Positions 53,988 to 64,000 of a stretch of DNA of 64,000 nucleotides are shown here, one piece after another. The translations under genes and the position numbers were made by a program. A model generated the notes under the pieces. It saw only the letters and a program-made list of their open reading frames with translations, searched no databases and was not told the origin of the DNA. Source of the stretch: Phascolomyces articulosus (Eukaryota > Mucoromycota > Mucoromycetes > Mucorales > Lichtheimiaceae); the NCBI GenBank assembly GCA_025677815.1, contig JAIXMP010000036.1, positions 248,001 to 312,000 of the forward strand, given 5' to 3'. Each line of letters opens with the position of its first letter. The first letter of the stretch is position 1.

Positions 53988-54532
53988 ATGCGACCTTTTA
54001 CCACTACCTTATTTGCTGGAATGATGATCCTTGCTACTGTTGCTTCATCTATTGAAGCTACTCCTGGTGTTGCCCAAACCGGCCAAAAAAGTACAGGTGA
54101 ACTTCGAAGCGAAATGTTGAACCGATTTGCAAGACGTGATGGTGCTCCTGTCTCACAACTTCTTAGCCCTGCTGGTGTTGCAACGAGTATGTGTCATCTA
54201 CCTAGAGTATATATATGAATAGTAATAGATGGGGTAGACAAGTAGAAAAAGTGGACTTTCCATTTAGTGCAATAGAATAGCACATTAATATCTATATCTG
54301 ATTTGTAAAAATAGATGTCGTAAAGAGCGCTTCTGATGCAAACCCTGCAAATTCTGTAAACTCTGTGAATGCTGTTGATGAAAAGCAAAAAAGTGAAAGT
54401 GGCAACAACGGTAACAATGGTAACAACGGTAACAACGGCAATAATGGCAATAATGGCAATAATGGCAACAATGGACCAGAAACTAAAGCGACGGCCCCAC
54501 AACCCGCCCTTGTCCCAAAACTCCTACAATAA
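53988..54532 (+). CDS. Small secreted protein with (Gly-Asn-Asn)8 repeat
   Basis: Two exons (53988-54186, 54315-54532) join in frame to 138 residues. The start is the ATG of AATCATGCGACC, giving MRPFTTTLFAGMMILATVAS and then SIEA, a typical signal peptide with probable cleavage before TPGVAQ. The mature part has RSEMLNRFARRDGAPVSQLL, where ARRD looks like a dibasic processing site. It is followed by Ser/Ala/Asn-rich sequence and eight perfect Gly-Asn-Asn triplets at about 90-114, then PETKATAPQP. No cysteines occur in the mature protein. Function is unknown; a cell-wall or extracellular matrix role is a guess. The intron is 128 bp. An open frame on the opposite strand through the repeat is a shadow. 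Confidence 0.8.
54401..54475 (+). repeat. 9-bp coding minisatellite encoding Gly-Asn-Asn
   Basis: Eight units of GGYAAYAAY plus a terminal Gly codon lie inside exon 2 of the small secreted protein. Third-position differences (GGC/GGT, AAC/AAT) show the array is not a very recent slippage product, or is kept in frame by selection. Confidence 0.9.
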
Positions 54533-55321
54533 GACCATACATATACACATAAAATATTAACAATAATAATAAAAATCACTATATTATACCAATATACATT
54601 TTGATAATTAATGCGGGCTATGACTTTAGAAGTTAGAATGTACGTAGTAGTTGAAAGAAAACAGGAGCGGCTGGATAAAAGAATTACGGGTATTCGGATT
54701 ATTAAGAATATAGTTAATTTATTATAGTCTTAATGCGTAGATAGTTTATTTTCCCCTTATATACAATCATTATTTCAATATAAACTAAAAGCTGCTACTA
54801 CTATCATTTATTATACGTCAATATATATATATATATATAAGGAGAACTAAAGAGCATGATCTACTATTTTTTAACTAGAAGCAGAAGTAAAAAGTCCTCT
54901 TCACCCTTTTTTTTTATCTGAGAAAAGAAGAAGTGCATGTTTATATCGCCTGAGAAGTTTTATATTTTGATATCGGCTTTACAAGAAAATCCAAAAATAC
55001 CATCATCGGTGCAACCATCCAAAAAAGAAGCTTAGCAGAGAGTGAGAAAGCCGTGTAAACGGCCAACTCGAATTTTTTTTTATTTTTTTTTATAAAGAAC
55101 TAGAAAAAGAAAAAGAAATTTTTACAAAGAAAATAAAAAAGATGCGAATTTAAAGGAAAATGTAATGGGTTGTTGATTGTGTATATAAGTTATAATTATC
55201 TTTTTTTAAAATCTTCTTTTTGTTCCTTATTGATTATCTGAACAAGAAGAAGGGAAGAAAAAAAAGGATGGGAAAAATGCATGGCTTTGTGTGTTTTTAG
55301 GGAGTAAAAAAAAGATATATA

Positions 55322-55360
<39 letters not shown>

Positions 55361-55461
55361 GTGTGAGTGTGTGTAAGTGTATAAATGTATTATTAACAAG
55401 GTCAAGAAAAAAAAAGAGGATGAAGTAGTTGTATAAAGGTTTTCCATCTTTCTCATCGCGC
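54533..55461. other. Intergenic between convergent secreted-protein genes
   Basis: No gene visible. It contains TA runs at 54822-54839 and an (AT)16 microsatellite at 55324-55355, and must hold both 3' UTRs. Confidence 0.65.
55324..55355. repeat. (AT)16 microsatellite
   Basis: Sixteen uninterrupted AT units, about 110 bp from the stop codon of the minus-strand secreted-protein gene. Confidence 0.85.
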
Positions 55462-56594
55462 TTAAGGCCATCTTAAGATTTCGGGAATGATTTCTTCATC
55501 CCAACCATCACAAGCTTCCTTTTGTTCGGCTCGGTTGCACAATTGCTTCACATCCATCTCAGCCCAAATATCCAACGATCGTAAAGCATTGCTGATAAGG
55601 CCATTCTTAAATGCAAGAACACTTGGATCATCCTTCATTGAACCAGCGCCATACTCATCCAAAACAGCATCAGTGGTGAGTTTGACAGTTTGAACAACGT
55701 TACGTACAAGGAATCCATTATCAAAAGTTGCATAACCGCCAAGTTGAGCTTTAATACGTCGAACAATACGTGCTTTGACCTATTTAAAGTACAAAAAAAA
55801 AAGTTTTTGTGTAAGTAAACTTGGGTTCTATCAGACTGACTAACTAACTAACTGACTGACGACAAAAGGTAGTATTTGTTCATCATTCATAAAAGGAATC
55901 ATCCTGTCTCCCACACACAGCTACTACTTTTTAATTTTTCCATCCATTTCACTTTTTCCTTTTCCTTCACTTTCAAAGTGATAATATTGATATAAACTTA
56001 CATCGTCCAAGAAATGACAAATGGAAGGTGGGTTACCACAAATATAATCCATCTTTTCACCTATAAAAGATTATAAAAAAAATGTTTGTTATGAGTCAAA
56101 CCATGTTTATATTGAAAGTGTGTCATTTTGAAAGGAGGGTATCTTTTGTAATTAATATAACCACGAGATTATATATACTTACATTCTTCTCTATACCAGC
56201 TTTCACCTTCAGGAGGCATCTTACGTGTCAAACGAGCAGGATGGTTACAATCACCCTTGAAAGGATTTGCTTCAGAGAACATGACAGCAAAGATACCATC
56301 TTCAAGAGGCTTACCCGTTGCTTGGTCAACAAACAATTCAAGTGTATCTGATAAGCTGTTTGTTAAACCGTTGCGTAAAACATCTTCAGGAACGGTCGAA
56401 GAGATTTGTGAAGGTAAAGTGATATTAAATAATGTATTTGAAAAGGTATTTTTTAAATCTTTGACCGAAAGTTGGATAACGGGACCATAGAAACCAGCAA
56501 AAGCATGTGCAAGACCATGACGACATTCTGGCTCACATGCCAATGTCATATTGAGGAGTAACGTTGATAATAATAGTAATGTACGTTTGAACAT
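55462..56594 (-). CDS. Secreted cysteine-containing orphan protein
   Basis: Three exons on the minus strand (56594-56183, 56060-56002, 55779-55462) join in frame to 262 residues. MFKRTLLLLSTLLLNMTLA is a clear signal peptide. The mature protein starts CEPECRHGLAHAFAGFYGP and has Cys in CEPEC, KGDCNHP, EECEKMDYICGNPPSICHF and KQLCNRAEQKEACDGW, suggesting several disulfides. Other conserved-looking stretches are SVKDLKNTFSNTLF and KARIVRRIKAQLGGYATFDN. There is no C-terminal hydrophobic segment, so a GPI anchor is unlikely; it is probably soluble and extracellular. I do not recognise the family. Intron 2 (222 bp) contains a short ACTG/ACTA tandem run near 55834-55860. Confidence 0.82.
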
Positions 56595-59500
56595 TATTAT
56601 ATTATATTATTATGTGATGTGAATGTGTTGTATATATGTATAAAATGTTAAAAAAAAATGAAAATAATAAAGATGGAGTGAAAAAGAAAGAAAAAAGAAA
56701 GTAAAAAAAAAAGGGCCTTTCTCTTTTATTTTTAGGCTTTTTTTTTGGTATCTCCCGAGTAATAAACAGTAGTAGTAGTTTAGGCTTAATATTATTATAA
56801 AAGGCGCGAGAACTCACCATCTTCCTCAGCCCCTATCCCGAAAAAGGATTTTTTTTTGCTCAATTTAGAAAATTGAACAAGGTCATTGCTACACAAAAAA
56901 GTAGGCTGGCTTTCATTTGTTCTATATAAAAACACAGTGTGAGTTGGATTGTCTGGACCTTAAAAACAACAACACATACACAAGAAGAGTAATCTATCAT
57001 CGTGGTCTTTGGTCCTTTTCAAGAAATATAAACCATATGAAGCACAAATAATTAGTTCGATATTCGTTATGATTTAGTTCATTATTTTAGTTTGTAATGT
57101 CAAATTTTATGATTAAATTTGCAAAACAAGGCAAAAAAATAAGAGTGAGAACGGTTAAACCTTTTTTAAAGATTCTATTTTGATAACGTAGCGTTTTTTT
57201 TTAGATTATGCTTTTGTTGTTGTTATGATACCATGTTCTATATATAATATATAGTGATAACTATTATATACACTGTTATAAAGTAACAAAAGAAGGCTTG
57301 TTTTTCTCGGGCACACAAAAGTTACTGTTCCGAGAAAAGAAATCCTTTTTCTTTTTGTTCTCATTGTTTTGTTTGTTTTTCTTAAACGCCACAGCTCTTC
57401 TAATCACTTTGTTTTTCAAGTAAATAAATAACACTTCTTCTTGTTAAACAAGTGTTTATTATCATCCTTAATAACATAATTAAACTGATAATAAAGGATA
57501 TTACACGTGTAATCATTGTATTATTAAAAAAAAGTATAATGAATACTTGAATAGTTTCACAAAGTTCAAGTTGTACAAGTAGGTTTAGTTATGTCATTGC
57601 TTAATACACACACCATACACATTGGGGCTTGAAACCTTATAAATAACTCAGATAACACTTCATACACACACACACACAACACCGCTCCATTTTGTGGCTC
57701 TGTCTCAAAAAAGGATCTATTTATTTCTTGAACTAAGACAAAAATAGTCAATTTATTTCTTCCAATTTGATCAACAAAAGATATTTGTTTTAAAATATAA
57801 TTAATCAATGGAAATTAAAAAGGTTTACCCATAATTTATATAAAAACAGTACTTTTTTTAAAGAGGAATAAAGAACAAAATGAATCTAAAAAAACGATGA
57901 AAAAGAAAAACGTGAGAGAAGGAATGACTTGTAAAAAAGAAGTTTTTTTACTATTTGTAAAAATAGTTATAAGAGGAATTTCTATTATTATCACATCACG
58001 GGACATGGTCAACAACAACAACAAGAACTGTTCAAAACAAAAGCCTTTAAAAGAAGGTACTGACTGTCATCCCCTGAACATTTATAGCTGATGTGGTTAT
58101 TATTAAAAATGAAACCCCTTTCATTTTTTCATCCAAAAACAAATCCTTCCTCCTTCTTACTAGGTTTGATTTTTTGGCTATATACCAAATTCAGTAAGAT
58201 AAAGTAGACTTATCATCCATAGCAGGTGACTCATTGTATTCGCTATTGGGGCTTGTATTCAGCGTTACATAACATCGCCTTAACATATATTTTGTTATAC
58301 GAAGGCATTGGAAGCTTTGTTGCGCTATATATAACAATGAACACATTCATTATTTATAGACTCATCGCTTTATACATGAGTATTATAATAGCAAGAACGA
58401 TTCGATACTATAATTGTTGTATGTTATTTTTGCAATACGTAGTATACATGGAAACACTCTTTGTTGATACAAGCGGCTTATTTCATTGTTATTATAAAAA
58501 AAGTGGCATATCAGATTATTTAAAACGTAAGCGCAGAGGTATTCATCATACTAACAAGTCGCTATGTCGTCACCGATTCTCCTAAAAAAAGTTCTTCCAA
58601 AAGGTGTATTATCCTGTTGTTTTAAAAAATATACCCTTCTGTATATAGAGGAGGTCACGCTATTGTTGGATCACTTACTAGCACCTTTGACAACTGCGGA
58701 ACGTGGTGGGCAAGTATTCGTATAAGGATATGTAAAAGTTTATTACCGCTTTTATTGGATGGATAATAAACTTTCTATTATTTATTATTCTTGAGAACAT
58801 TGGATAATAAACGTACATACTCCCAGTTCCTATGAGCCTCACACTCCCATTGATATTTTTATTACTTCGTCCAAAAAAAAAACCAAAACATACAGAGCAT
58901 ATTTCATGCTTTTCCCCCTGTTAAGTTGTATCGACTTTGTATTATTAAAATACCTGCATTAGAATAGCGCTTTCTTGGAGATGATTTCTTGCAGTAGCTA
59001 GTAATAAATAAATTTTCATATCTCGTCAAATACCCAATCTACTATTCAAAAACAGGTGATGGTGCATTCAAAAACGGAAACATGACTTCTTTAGTCATAG
59101 CACAAGGTTATGAAACACGATGATGATACTAGCACCAACCGTTATTATTGATGTTGCTAAAAGTGATCCTTTACATTTCTCAACTTTTAAAAATAAGTAT
59201 TTACTTTAGTCGAAGGTAAAAATAAGATAGTTTATAGATATTCAATTAAAGATGGATATACAATTTATATAAAAAAGACAAGTATATTTGGCGTAATAAA
59301 AATGAAAATAATAGGATAAATGTATATGAATATGAGTATGGTTTTTTGTGTAAATAATAGAAGCAATGCTGTATGTTGATTGCTTGATATGAATTTATGA
59401 CCATTTTCCTCCCAAAGAAAAGAAAAGAACCAAACTGATGGTGGACACATGGATCGCCTTGTTAAAACCAGTACTGTCCATCATTTTCTCAATCCTTCTT

Positions 59501-59815
59501 TCATATGCATCGCTTGTGCACACGACCTTTTATCCAGAATAGAATCAAACCAGACCCGTTTAAACCGTACGAAATCATTCACCTTTCATATTTTTTTTCT
59601 CCTCGAATATTGCCATATAGCAAATATACAAAAGATTTTTTTTAAAAAAAAAGTGTAAGTTGATTGAAACAAACATCACAAAGTATGCTACATTCAACCT
59701 CCCACAAAAGGTATAAAACATACACTTTTTTTTCTTCAACATTGAAAAGCATATGGCATCTCATTTTGGTTTCTTGGTTGATTCCGGGTTTCAAAAACTC
59801 CAGCAGCTGGATGGA
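56595..59815. other. 3.2-kb intergenic with possible decayed coding pieces
   Basis: The left end is the promoter of the secreted Cys protein. No intact gene was found. Short protein-like stretches on the plus strand at about 58648-58728 (EEVTLLLDHLLAPLTTAERG, then GQVFV) and 59058-59210 (GDGAFKNGNMTSLVIAQGY, then ILAPTVIIDVAKSDPLHFST) are interrupted by stops and cannot be assembled. They may be relics of a gene. Confidence 0.45.
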
Positions 59816-60042
59816 ATTGGCAGGTTCACCGGCATCGTTGTGAAAGAACCATGTTTATGGCCAAAAGAAAAAAAAATACTGATACGTATAAATAAATACA
59901 CATATTCTTTTTTTTCCTGACGAAACAGAGGGAACTTTGTAAACCACGATGCTTTAAGCAGGCGAGAAGAAGAGGGGAAGGACACACGGGAATGCCCTTT
60001 ATTTTTACTGCTCAAAGCTTGGACGGTCATCGTGCCCATGAC
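59816..60042. repeat. Inverted-repeat element, copy 1 of a tandem pair
   Basis: This copy starts ATTGGCAGGTTCACCGGC and ends GACGGTCATCGTGCCCAT, whose reverse complement resembles the start of copy 2. Inside, an 87-bp core (59932-60018) is 83/87 identical to copy 2. The core contains GCTTTAAGCAG and CTGCTCAAAGC, arms of a hairpin with one mismatch. No open frame is present. Confidence 0.6.
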
Positions 60043-60076
60043 GATCATGATTTGAAAAAAAAAAAAAAGAAAAAAA

Positions 60077-60261
60077 GTGGGCACGTACACCGTCATCGAT
60101 GTGAAAGTACTATGTTTATCATAATAATATTACTATTATTTTGACAAACCAATGAACTTTGTATACCACGATGCTTTGAGCAGGCGAGAGGAAGAAGGGA
60201 AGGACACACGGGAATGCCCTTTATTTTTACTGCTCAAAGCCTTGCCGGTCATAGTGCCATT
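60077..60261. repeat. Inverted-repeat element, copy 2 of a tandem pair
   Basis: This copy is about 185 bp, from GTGGGCACGTACACCGTC to CCGGTCATAGTGCCAT. The 87-bp core at 60154-60240 matches copy 1 with four differences, at a 222-bp offset. GCTTTGAGCAG (60172-60182) and CTGCTCAAAGC (60230-60240) are perfect complements. The two ends of the copies are inverted versions of one another, as in a MITE or foldback element. A duplicated structured RNA gene is an alternative. Confidence 0.6.
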
Positions 60262-60997
60262 ATTCCAACACAAACTAGTAACTAGTGGAAACAGGACAAT
60301 ACAAATCGCATGCAAAACCGCCTAAAACAAATTTTAAAAAAAGAAGCAAAGGATTAGCAATTTTTATTATTTATTTTGTGGGCACACTCATTAAAAGAAT
60401 GAAAGAACAAATACCTTTTTTTAAGATTGAGAGATTGTCAAAGTACTGCGTGAAACGAGAAATGCCCAGTCGCTTTTTTTACTATTAATGTATATTACAT
60501 ATTAATAAAGAGTTGAAGTAATAGACTCATAACTATAACCATTGCTTTATCTCTCTACAAATTAACATAGTTGATTTTGTTAAATATAATGGTGGTTTTT
60601 TAAAAAGAACTCTTATCAAAAATTTACAATTTTCTGGAAATAATTCATTCCGACGGGGTACGTAAAAAAAAGAAATTACTTGGCGCACAAAAAAAAAGAT
60701 ATGCTTTCGTTCAAAATTCATATACAAGATCACAATGGACGTTGAGAGATTCATAACTACGAATGCGTTTGTTTTTTTTATTGTTATTACCATTGATTGT
60801 ATAGAAAAGCTGAGATACTCAAAGTATATTAATATAATGTTAAGCCATATATCCCATGGACAAAAAAAAAACTTTGTCAACCTTTTAACAGCAAGTTGTA
60901 TTATGTATAGTATATGGGTCCAACTGTAAAATATGCTTGAAGAGCTTTTACTAGTGGTCAATATCATATTAAAGATCATAACAGTTGTTTATATATT
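60262..60997. other. Intergenic
   Basis: Between the repeat pair and the mobile-element-like fragment. Open frames here are short and AT-driven, with no supported feature. Confidence 0.6.
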
Positions 60998-61765
60998 CTA
61001 TTTGATATAAACTTTGACTCGTGTAAGGTAATATTCTTCATTGTCGTGTGTATGGGCAAAGAAAAACACCACATTACCAAAGAACAGGCGTTGCATAGGT
61101 GTGTATTTGGAAGATGAGGATGAATTTCTAACAAAAAGATGTATAGAATAGAATCATATATTAACTACTGCTATGGCTTGCATTTTCACACTTTTTTTAT
61201 AGATAATAATTAATAAAATTGTCACTTACCGACCGGTATCGAAATGTAGAATCACTTGGTAATCGGGGCGGCGGGTATTGTTGCTGTCTGGTATTATTGT
61301 TGGTGCACTACCTACGTTGAAGCCTTGGTATAGGTAGACTTTGTTGCACCGGGTATATTGTTGGCTTGTCAATTCCTTTGGATCTTGACCACCAAACTTG
61401 CTCTTCCAATAAACTTTCAAAAGGTTGGCAAACTCAGTAGATGTAAGTTTGCCTGGTATAGGGTCATCAAATAGAGAATGGGTATAAAAGGGTCCAGATA
61501 ATTCATGATCACTGGCCTTCTTGACTGTTTGGGTATCTACTTTGGTTGTTGGGGTATCAAAGTGGTATAGACTATTTAAGTACTGTGCTCGAAGGCGGAT
61601 AACAACATTCTGCACATCTGATACATTTTGCTTTTCATGATGTACAAGGGGATTTGTTTTAAAATCAAAGCTGGAAAAAGTGTCCACAAATCGAAAAAAA
61701 AAGCATTAAGTACCTGATATTTATAAAGTAGCCGCCATTGCCATTTTCTTCGATCCATTACTCTC
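60998..61765 (-). pseudogene. 5'-truncated fragment of a large protein, possibly transposon-associated
   Basis: Three minus-strand coding blocks join in frame: one ending at 61714 (ENGNGGYFINI), then 61670-61230, then 61127-60998, giving about 200 residues to a TAG. The middle block reads FDFKTNPLVHHEKQNVSDVQ, NVVIRLRAQYLNSLYHFDTP and GPFYTHSLFDDPIPGKLTST. The last block ends MQRLFFGNVVFFFAHTHDNE, then EYYLTRVKVY. The C-terminal pattern (G-x-V-x-x-F-F-x-H near the end, then L-x-x-V-K-V-Y) recalls the tail of large fungal proteins associated with DNA transposons. That is recalled resemblance, not a search result. Upstream of the first block an in-frame TAA stops the reading and no start codon was found, so the 5' part is missing or unrecognised. 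Confidence 0.5.
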
Positions 61766-62118
61766 AATTCTTTAATAATATTATGGATACAAGAAATGCA
61801 TGATGATGTCACGTGGATAATCTTATCTACAATTCTTCTTTTTTTTTTTCTTTAGGTTATACTATAATGTTACGTATTACATGAAATGGATCATAAAATA
61901 TTGAATGAAGATATGATATTCTAGCTAAAAACACTTTTAAAAATTATGAAAACTGCATATGATATTCAAAATATAAATGAAAACGAGTTTCTTCATTTAT
62001 AGGTTAAAATCATCGAAAAATCTAGAACTCTATCATGTGGTGAGCAATCTTTTGCGTATGGGTCTTGTCTACAGAGATCCATACAGTGGATATTAACTAG
62101 ATTATTGAAACAGAAATC
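61766..62118. other. Intergenic
   Basis: AT-rich sequence between the truncated fragment and the broken secreted-peptide gene. No supported feature. Confidence 0.55.
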
Positions 62119-62403
62119 TTAACAGACTTGGGAATCACAAGATTTCTCATCACATTCGGGGGATCCTGGATCCTCTACACACAGGTCAGTAGCATCTTGA
62201 CGCTATTCATAAGATTTTCCTCCATACATTTGACCTCCTTGACCGGCGGTAGCATGAACCGAAGAGGAAATCGCCAAAATGGCGAGGGCAGCAGCGAACA
62301 ATATAGTACTACATATGATTTCTAGTACTTGAGCTGATTTTTTGAAGAAGATGGAAAAAAGACGATTGTTTTTTGATGGTAGTGTTATTCCGATCCTTGG
62401 CAA
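62119..62403 (-). pseudogene. Cys-rich secreted peptide gene interrupted by an in-frame TAG
   Basis: On the minus strand, a hydrophobic leader (IICSTILFAAALAILAISS, then SVHA) is followed by TAGQGGQMYGGKSYE and then TAG at 62205-62203. The same frame continues for 28 codons (RQDATDLCVEDPGSPECDEK, then SCDSQVC) to TAA at 62121-62119. The downstream part has four Cys in a compact C-x8-C-x4-C-x4-C spacing, typical of small secreted peptides. TAG is an ordinary terminator elsewhere in this window. The simplest reading is a nonsense-mutated gene. A 38-nt intron ending at this TAG is possible but shorter than any other here. No clear ATG was found upstream, so the first exon may be missing. Confidence 0.5.
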
Positions 62404-64000
62404 CTTAGAAAAAAATTATACGTCTTTTATCGCATTTTTTTTCGAACTGATTGGGCACCTATTTTGAACTTCTGTACTTCTTATAGATTATATATTCATC
62501 AACGTAAATCAATAATTATTAGGTATCCTTTGGGCCAAAACTTGGCCATCTATTACTCCAATCACTTACGATAATGATGATCGTCATTATGTACAGTCAT
62601 TTCATATACTACATAAACCAATAACCAAGTATCGATATATTATTTTCTAGCACTTACTGTTAACTTTCGTTACATTCACTGATTGTTGTAATATATAATA
62701 TCTAGCAACATACAACTCTTCTTTTGCCTCAATAACTATTTACGTTAAGTTTCTGGAACCTAATATTATATATGCCACTGGAAAATGGTCTACTTGAGGT
62801 AGTTCACTATGCTAGTAGAAACGATGTATATTCTGTACTTAAATTGACTTACATAAAAAACACTCCTCATCGACCCTAAAACATCATTCTTTTCATAAGG
62901 GATATTGGTTAAAACATATAGAAAACTTAATAAAGAAAAAGATAGTAAGAGAAATGCGTTGATTGTAATATTTATGCTGTATCCGTATAAAAAACTTCGT
63001 GAAGAGATTTTAAATCCGTATTTTGGTTGATCTATATAATTTTACATCATAGTGGATCTGGAAAAATAATGCATTACAAACCTGATATTGTCCTCTTTAT
63101 TATTCTTATAACAGTGGTATATAATACCTATGTAAAATAATAATGATAAAAAAAAGTATTACTATACACCGTAGGAGAAAGTATTCTGTTAACAACATTT
63201 TGGTTACATATCAATTCAGTTATTACACAGATCACGTTCCAGAAAAAAAAATCACATTAACTAATTAGGCAACTGCGGACCATTTGGTTTGAAAGATATC
63301 TTATCTCCCTAATTAAAAACGATCCTTCCATAAAAACACTTTTTTTTTTAAAAAAAAAAAATATACACCTTTTCTATAATTTGTGCATAGTTAACCCTAT
63401 AAATTTCACGGGAGGAGAAATAATGAACAATATAATTTCTTTATCACGTCAACACAATATATAGGAAAAATGGAAAAGAAAAAGAAAAAGAAGCCATGTC
63501 ATCAGAACCCTTAGAAGACTACAATAGCCTATGCTCTAATAAACTGTGACACAGACAGTTAGTTTTCTACCATCATTAGTTTATAATAATAAGTAAAGAA
63601 TTCTAAGACAAGGATTGTTATTATGGCCAATACAAATCGATTTTTACTTGTCAAAATATCAATTGCGCCATCGCTTGTGGCGTGCGAATGAATTTTTAGG
63701 GACCACATGCAAAAGTTATCTTAAATTGGTAATAGTACGACTATTGATGATTCAAGATTTACCACCTGTTTTCTTTTTTTTTTCTCGCGCTCCTGTCAAC
63801 AATAACAATTATTAATAAAGCATTATTATCTATCATCTTTTTACTACTATAAACCTATTTTATTACAATTATTTTTATTATATATAACTACAATGAGTTA
63901 GCAACCTCAGTAATAATAATATTACTGTATACCTAACAATAAAACTTGCCGAATAAGCGTAACAAACGGCAGGAAATCAAGGAGAACGAGGAAACGTCCG
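62404..64000. other. 1.6-kb terminal intergenic stretch
   Basis: No gene, RNA or repeat could be supported. A-rich and T-rich runs occur at 63341-63361. A gene may begin beyond the window end. Confidence 0.55.

Noticed and set aside
54292..54579. Antisense open frame with Leu-Leu-Pro repeats
   Set aside because: It is the reverse shadow of the Gly-Asn-Asn coding repeat of the secreted protein, which has a signal peptide and correct splicing.
62203..62205. Reassignment or programmed readthrough of TAG
   Set aside because: TAG is the natural terminator of the coiled-coil gene, the His-rich orphan and ESS2 in this window. No known readthrough context follows the TAG here or at 47621.

Overview
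This 64 kb window is AT-rich, intron-dense eukaryotic DNA. It reads best as the nuclear genome of an early-diverging filamentous fungus, probably Mucoromycota/Mucorales. The grounds are many short GT-AG introns (roughly 55-370 nt), polypyrimidine- and A-rich intergenic DNA, long Gln/Asn/Ser/His homopolymers in poorly conserved proteins, and fungal-type orthologues (CTR9, PRP16, ESS2, GPI3/PIG-A, MFS permeases). The taxon is inferred; no rRNA or organellar marker is present. All exon boundaries were assigned by hand from splice consensus, reading-frame continuity and family alignment from memory.

Layout. 0.7-1.5 kb: a small GXWXG/DUF4334 protein. 1.5-6 kb: gene-free. 6.0-8.9 kb: an eight-exon coiled-coil protein. 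9.6-11.6 kb (minus): a His/Ser/Asn-rich orphan. 11.6-17.4 kb: gene-free. 17.5-19.8 kb: a DHA1-like MFS transporter. 20.0-22.6 kb: the GPI3/PIG-A catalytic subunit of GPI-anchor synthesis, starting with a 17-nt exon. 22.8-23.9 kb (minus): a Gln-rich orphan. 27.2-28.9 kb (minus): a sugar transporter. 29.1-32.0 kb (minus): a large disordered protein ending in a CUE-like domain. 33.1-36.3 kb (minus): a glutamate-carboxypeptidase-II-like type II membrane protein that has lost its catalytic residues. 38.9-40.5 kb (minus) and 40.7-46.1 kb (plus): a head-to-head pair of spliceosomal genes, ESS2 and PRP16, 172 bp apart. 46.3-47.8 kb: an F-box/LRR-type pseudogene. 48.3-52.0 kb (minus): CTR9 of the Paf1 complex. 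54.0-54.5 kb: a small secreted protein with Gly-Asn-Asn repeats. 55.5-56.6 kb (minus): a secreted Cys-containing protein.

The last 7 kb are accessory in character. They hold a tandem pair of inverted-repeat elements (59.8-60.3 kb), a 5'-truncated fragment that looks mobile-element derived (61.0-61.8 kb) and a broken Cys-rich secreted peptide gene (62.1-62.4 kb). A separate candidate TA-flanked MITE sits at 37.9-38.2 kb.

Functionally the window is a mix of core RNA-processing genes (PRP16, ESS2, CTR9), membrane and glycolipid biology (GPI3, two MFS carriers, a GCPII-like protein) and lineage-specific secreted or disordered proteins. I found no CRISPR array, no rRNA and no convincing tRNA. The observations I rate highest are the catalytically dead GCPII-like protein with a Lys/His-rich insertion, the ESS2-PRP16 bidirectional promoter, and the terminal-inverted-repeat elements.
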